Assembly: GCA_022826645.1 (NCBI GenBank)
Contig: JAJDUM010000044.1
Location: 1-64,000, forward strand
Source: Candidatus Poribacteria bacterium
GTDB lineage: Bacteria; Poribacteria; WGA-4E; PCPOR2b
Direction: 5' to 3'
DNA length: 64,000 bases
The notes under the pieces are model-generated. The model was not told the origin of the DNA. It ran no database searches and saw nothing but the letters and a program-made list of their open reading frames with translations. This document shows positions 60,565-64,000 of the stretch, piece by piece. The position numbers were made by a program, and so were the translations under genes. Numbering within the stretch: the first letter of the stretch is position 1; every line of letters starts with the position of its first letter.

Positions 60565-61345
60565 CTTTTTCCTCTTTCGTCATTATTTGAAGTCTTCTCA
60601 ACCCAATTTTGATATAATCTTCGTCTATCTCTATCCCAATTGATTGACGCCCCAATTTTTTTGCAACAAAAGATGTCGTAAACGTGCCAGCGAAAGGGTC
60701 TAAAACAAGGTCTCCGGGGTTTGAGCTGGCGCGAATAACCCGTTCAAGCAGCGCAGTAGGCTTCTGAGTAGGATGTTTTTCGTATTCAGCCATCCTATAG
60801 CGGACACGTGGAAATTCCCAAACATTACCCGGTACTTTTCTCGAACTGTACTGTGTGGGCACTGGCTTTCGGTAATCGATTAATTTACGCTTTGCCCCTG
60901 TCTTTGCCTCAACAAGGATATCATCTGCGTTGAAGGTGTACCGCTGCTTATCTTTTACACAAAAAAGAATAGGTTCATATAGAGAACCGTAATATTTTTT
61001 GGCTTGGACCCCCGAACTATCGTACGACCAAACAATACGAGAAAGAATGCAGATTTTGTCTCGTAGGTAGATATCAAAGAAGGGCATATTTTGGGTGGCC
61101 GCCATGAGATAAAAACTACCTTTGTCTTTTAGTTTGCAGAGGCAAAGGTCAATCCAATTGTAGCACCATTCAAGGTACACCTTTTCAGAAATCCATTTGT
61201 CCTTTCTGCCGTTGAAGTTCTTACCGATATTGTAGGGAGGATCTGCAAAAACTAAGTCTACTGAGTTATCAGGAATTTTGCTCGACAAGGCATCAAGCGT
61301 ATCTCCCCAAATTATCAGATGATTTCCTTTTTCCAAGGCTTCCAT
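60542..61345 (-). CDS. YhdJ-like DNA adenine methyltransferase
   Basis: A 267-residue methyltransferase. [10 protein letters not shown] (35-44) is the catalytic motif and [10 protein letters not shown] (215-224) the SAM loop, so the motif order is that of the YhdJ type. Long stretches follow the E. coli YhdJ sequence as I remember it ([58 protein letters not shown]). YhdJ methylates ATGCAT; the same target is inferred. It is inserted between thiS and thiG and overlaps thiG by 23 bases. A nuclease partner of the classic type is not adjacent. Confidence 0.9.
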   Translation of the reverse strand: MEALEKGNHLIIWGDTLDALSSKIPDNSVDLVFADPPYNIGKNFNGRKDKWISEKVYLEWCYNWIDLCLCKLKDKGSFYLMAATQNMPFFDIYLRDKICILSRIVWSYDSSGVQAKKYYGSLYEPILFCVKDKQRYTFNADDILVEAKTGAKRKLIDYRKPVPTQYSSRKVPGNVWEFPRVRYRMAEYEKHPTQKPTALLERVIRASSNPGDLVLDPFAGTFTTSFVAKKLGRQSIGIEIDEDYIKIGLRRLQIMTKEEKDGRNQNW

Positions 61346-61369
61346 AATCCCTCATTTCGGCTTGAAAGT

Positions 61370-61576
61370 TTAGCCTCCCTGCGCCGCCCGGATGATCTCG
61401 ATCTCGCTGTCCGGTTGGATTTCCGTTTCCTCCCACTCCGTTCTGGGGACTACTTCTTGATTGACTGCAACAGCTATCCCCGGTCGGGAGGGATTGATGT
61501 CCAAGTCTAAAAGCAGTTGTTGGAGGGTTAATCCCGGTGAAACTTCTTCGGCTTCACCGTTCACTTTTATGTTCAT
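61370..61576 (-). CDS. thiS: Sulfur carrier protein ThiS
   Basis: A 68-residue ubiquitin-like protein ending in AAQGG, the glycine pair that takes sulfur as thiocarboxylate for thiazole synthesis. MNIKVNGEAEEVSPGLTLQQ and IAVAVNQEVVPRTEW match the family. It follows thiO by 18 bases and leads into the methyltransferase gene. ThiF and ThiH are not in the window. Confidence 0.92.
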   Translation of the reverse strand: MNIKVNGEAEEVSPGLTLQQLLLDLDINPSRPGIAVAVNQEVVPRTEWEETEIQPDSEIEIIRAAQGG

Positions 61577-61594
61577 GTCTTCCCTACCTGATTA

Positions 61595-62749
61595 TTAAAA
61601 CCGAGACAATTTGAAAGGTGCAATAGTTTCCGGAGTTTCGCCTGTCAAGACGAGTGAGGTGATTTCACGGGCGGTGATGGGGGTAAGAAGTATCCCGTTC
61701 CGGTAGTGGCCAGTTGCCATGATGAGATTTTCGATCCCCGTCTCACCCAAAATCGGTGCGTTGTCCCGACTACCCGGACGCAGACCCGCCCAAGTCTCCA
61801 AAACCGGAAGATCATAGATACCCGGTACAGCTTCCCAAGCACCTCTGAGAAGCTCAAATAGACCCCCTGCTGTGAGGCGTGTGTCGAAGCCCATCTCTTC
61901 GCTGGTAGCGCCGATCACCAAGCGACCATCATCCTTCGGAACCAAATAGACATCCGTCGGATACTTCGCGCGTGGGGCACGGATGACCTTTTGAAGAGCA
62001 ACGCCTTCCTCCATCCGCAACGCGAGCATCTGCCCCTTAACCGGACGGACAGGTGGTTGCACCGCTTTGGGCAATCCATTAATATCGCTTGACCAACATC
62101 CCGCCGCTAACACAATGACATCGGCTTCTTCCAAATTGTCTTTGACCCAAATCCCTTTAGCTTTTCCGTCGACAATCTCAATTTTGTCTACAGATGTGTC
62201 TTCGTGTAATATCCCGTTTGTGTTCTGATAGGCTCTGATCAGTGCTTCAACCATCGCTCGGTTGTCAACCTGATGGTCATCCTTGCTCCAAATCGCTGCA
62301 GTGATTTTAGGAGAGAGTAGCGGCTCTATCTCACGTGCTTCCCTACCACTGATCCACTCCACTTTCAGATCCAAGAGTTTCTGAGATTCATAGAGGTGTT
62401 CCAACTCGCGTGCGTCGTCCCGATCCACCCCGACGATGAGTGTCCCTTCTGCCCGGTATCCGACGTTCATACGACTGTCAGTCTCTAACTCGACAACCCA
62501 CTCAGGGTACATCCAACAACTCTGAATGCCCATGTTGAGGAGTTCACGTTCCTCAAAGTGCACTTCTGCGTGCGGTGCTAACATTCCTGCGGCTGCCCAA
62601 GATGCAGCGCGCCCCGCTTGGTCTCGTTCATAAATTGAGACAGTGCAGCCTGCTTTTGCGAGCTGCCAACCGATACCGAGTCCAATTACCCCGCCGCCCA
62701 CAATAAGTGCACGTTTATTTGAATGTGTGTTGCTGATTGACGTAGTCAT
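61595..62749 (-). CDS. thiO: Glycine oxidase ThiO
   Basis: About 384 residues from the ATG at 62749; the upstream start at 62788 is less likely. FAD-dependent enzyme that oxidises glycine to the imine used by ThiG. ALIVGGGVIGLGIGWQLAKA is the FAD loop. GRAASWAAAGMLAPHAE, YRAEGTLIVGVDR and LRPGSRDNAPILG are family stretches, and TGHYRNGILLTPITA closes the flavin site. Use of ThiO instead of ThiH indicates an oxygen-using thiazole route. Confidence 0.92.
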   Translation of the reverse strand: MTTSISNTHSNKRALIVGGGVIGLGIGWQLAKAGCTVSIYERDQAGRAASWAAAGMLAPHAEVHFEERELLNMGIQSCWMYPEWVVELETDSRMNVGYRAEGTLIVGVDRDDARELEHLYESQKLLDLKVEWISGREAREIEPLLSPKITAAIWSKDDHQVDNRAMVEALIRAYQNTNGILHEDTSVDKIEIVDGKAKGIWVKDNLEEADVIVLAAGCWSSDINGLPKAVQPPVRPVKGQMLALRMEEGVALQKVIRAPRAKYPTDVYLVPKDDGRLVIGATSEEMGFDTRLTAGGLFELLRGAWEAVPGIYDLPVLETWAGLRPGSRDNAPILGETGIENLIMATGHYRNGILLTPITAREITSLVLTGETPETIAPFKLSRF

Positions 62750-62883
62750 AGACAGGCTTCCAAGCTGTTGCTTAGTCAGGGAAAACATTTCCAGAAACGC
62801 AGGCTACTGCACGGCACAGCCTTCCTAATTTTAGCGCACTTTTACCCCCGCTGCAATGAAAAAATTTCTATTTGGAAATTCCG

Positions 62884-62913
62884 TTGCGTCTTTCTGCCCA
62901 GTTGTGCTATACT
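62884..62913 (+). promoter_or_regulatory. Probable promoter of rpsA
   Basis: TTGCGT (62884-62889) and TATACT (62908-62913) are separated by 18 bases. A strong ribosome-binding-like AAAGGAGGAG follows at 62971-62980, but the start codon it best fits (GTG at 62984) is followed at once by a stop in its frame. Confidence 0.5.
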
Positions 62914-63042
62914 ATATATGCTTAACCTATATCAGAAGTTTGACCCAGATAGGTCGTTAGTGACCCTAGAAAAGGAGGAGCTGGTGAATTAAATCTATCA
63001 AATCTAGTGACGTTATTGAGTTTGAATAGAGCCAGTTACGTG

Positions 63043-64000
63043 ATGAACGAGGATTCAAAAAAGGAACAGGAAACAACGGATCAGCCCACGGTCGAAGTGG
63101 AAGCCACTGATGAAGTTGAAACTGAGGAGGAACTGGACACCTCTCCAGTGACCGACGACGACCAGTCGGAGGAGCAACCTGCGGCTGCAGATCAGCCACA
63201 AGACGAGCAGCAGGATGCACCGTCAACGAAGGAGACAGAGGACAATGGCGAGGAGATCTCTCTGTCTGAAGATGAATCGGCAGCAGTAGAAGCGTCCGCT
63301 GAGACACCGGAAGCAACTCCGGAGCTTGTGGAAGTCGAATCCCTGGAAGAGGCTTATGATAATTCCCTCAAAGCTTTTTCGGAGGGCGAAATTGTCAAGG
63401 GTACTGTGATTAACGTCGATCATGACGAAGTTATGATTGATATCGGGTTCAAGTCAGAAGGATATATCCCGGTATCGGAGTTCCCAATTGGGGAGGAAAG
63501 TGCACCTCCCGTAAATGTCGGTGACCAGATCGATGTGTACATTGTCCGGAGAGAAGATTCCGAAGGTCAACTTGTCCTATCCAAGGAAATCGCTGACCAG
63601 AAACTGGTTTGGGACGAAATTACTGAGGCTTATGAAGCGGAACAGGTGGTGACCGGAACCGTCGTGCAGCGCATTAAGGGTGGGCTGCAGGTAGACCTTG
63701 GTAAGTTACGCGCCTTCCTGCCGGCATCTCAGGTTGAATTGCGGCCTCCACAAGATTTTGACCAATATATCGGTCAGACACTTGAAGCCAAGGTTGTTAA
63801 ATTGAGCAAGCGTCGCCGCAATATTGTCCTGTCACGCCGCGTAATCCTCGAGGAAGAGTTAGCAGCACAAAAGACTGCTCTCTTCGAGAACATCGAAACC
63901 AACCAGCTGCGACCAGGGGTTGTGAAGAGTATCACGACCTTTGGTGCGTTTGTTGATCTTGGTGGTATTGATGGTTTACTCCACAAAACAGATATGTCGT
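63043..64000 (+). CDS. rpsA: 30S ribosomal protein S1, 5' part (runs off the window)
   Basis: An open frame from the ATG at 63043 to the window edge, 319 codons visible. The first 110 residues are highly acidic (glutamate/aspartate-rich). S1 RNA-binding repeats then begin: GEIVKGTVINVDHDEVMIDI (about 115-185), GTVVQRIKGGLQVDLGKLRA (about 203-270) and a third cut off at LHKTDMS. S1 brings mRNA to the ribosome. The acidic N-terminal extension is longer than in E. coli S1. The true start is uncertain because no ribosome binding site lies near 63043. Confidence 0.88.
   Translation, partial: MNEDSKKEQETTDQPTVEVEATDEVETEEELDTSPVTDDDQSEEQPAAADQPQDEQQDAPSTKETEDNGEEISLSEDESAAVEASAETPEATPELVEVESLEEAYDNSLKAFSEGEIVKGTVINVDHDEVMIDIGFKSEGYIPVSEFPIGEESAPPVNVGDQIDVYIVRREDSEGQLVLSKEIADQKLVWDEITEAYEAEQVVTGTVVQRIKGGLQVDLGKLRAFLPASQVELRPPQDFDQYIGQTLEAKVVKLSKRRRNIVLSRRVILEEELAAQKTALFENIETNQLRPGVVKSITTFGAFVDLGGIDGLLHKTDMS

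Noticed and set aside
62750-63000. TPP riboswitch upstream of thiO
   Set aside because: None of the conserved thi-box words (such as CTGAGA with the matching P4/P5 segment) is present on the minus strand.

Overview
The window most resembles a chromosome segment from a Candidatus Poribacteria-type bacterium (sponge-associated or related marine lineage). This is an inference from gene content and repeat style: a dockerin/FlgD-like secreted metalloprotease, a DUF6785-type membrane protein, several xylose-isomerase-like TIM-barrel epimerases, a sulfatase, a ceramidase-like hydrolase, a giant sensor-propeller lipoprotein, an SLC12-like transporter and many short palindromic intergenic repeats. No rRNA is present to confirm it. 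Two TonB-dependent receptors and a LolB-like lipoprotein point to a Gram-negative envelope.

Layout. 1-5.8 kb is an accessory island. Dispersed MITE-like elements and short palindromes surround a tight five-gene plus-strand cassette (967-4890): HEPN-like protein, two different GIY-YIG proteins, a coiled-coil/four-TM protein and a secreted VWA-like protein. A 15-bp direct repeat lies on each side. 5.8-12.2 kb (minus) holds a TonB receptor with a TolB-like propeller, a MITE-broken membrane gene and a second TonB receptor. 12.6-22.2 kb (plus) holds a roughly 29-unit propeller lipoprotein, an SLC12-like transporter, idi, a sialidase-fold protein and a TIM-barrel protein. 22.2-41.3 kb (minus) holds a class I methyltransferase, a purine permease, a P-loop kinase, pncB, an amber-interrupted sulfatase, an epimerase, a DUF6785 protein, RidA, a NAGPA-like protein, folB, a 972-residue dockerin metalloprotease, a DUF433 protein, a KamA-like enzyme, a cyclophilin, argD and two coupled small genes. 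41.5-45.3 kb (plus) is a carbohydrate trio. 45.3-55.2 kb is mostly housekeeping and envelope genes: rsgA, pth, GerMN lipoprotein, amidase, rplY, tRNA-Gln, ispE, LolB-like lipoprotein. leuC follows on the plus strand. 57-62.8 kb (minus) is a thiamine operon (thiO, thiS, thiG) with a YhdJ-like DNA adenine methyltransferase between thiS and thiG, followed by a Sel1 protein and an HNH-Sel1 fusion. rpsA starts at the right edge and runs out of the window.

The two best candidates for undescribed systems are the HEPN/GIY-YIG/GIY-YIG/membrane coiled-coil/VWA cassette and the methyltransferase + Sel1 + HNH-Sel1 set embedded in the thiamine operon. Both are inferred from domain content and gene order only.
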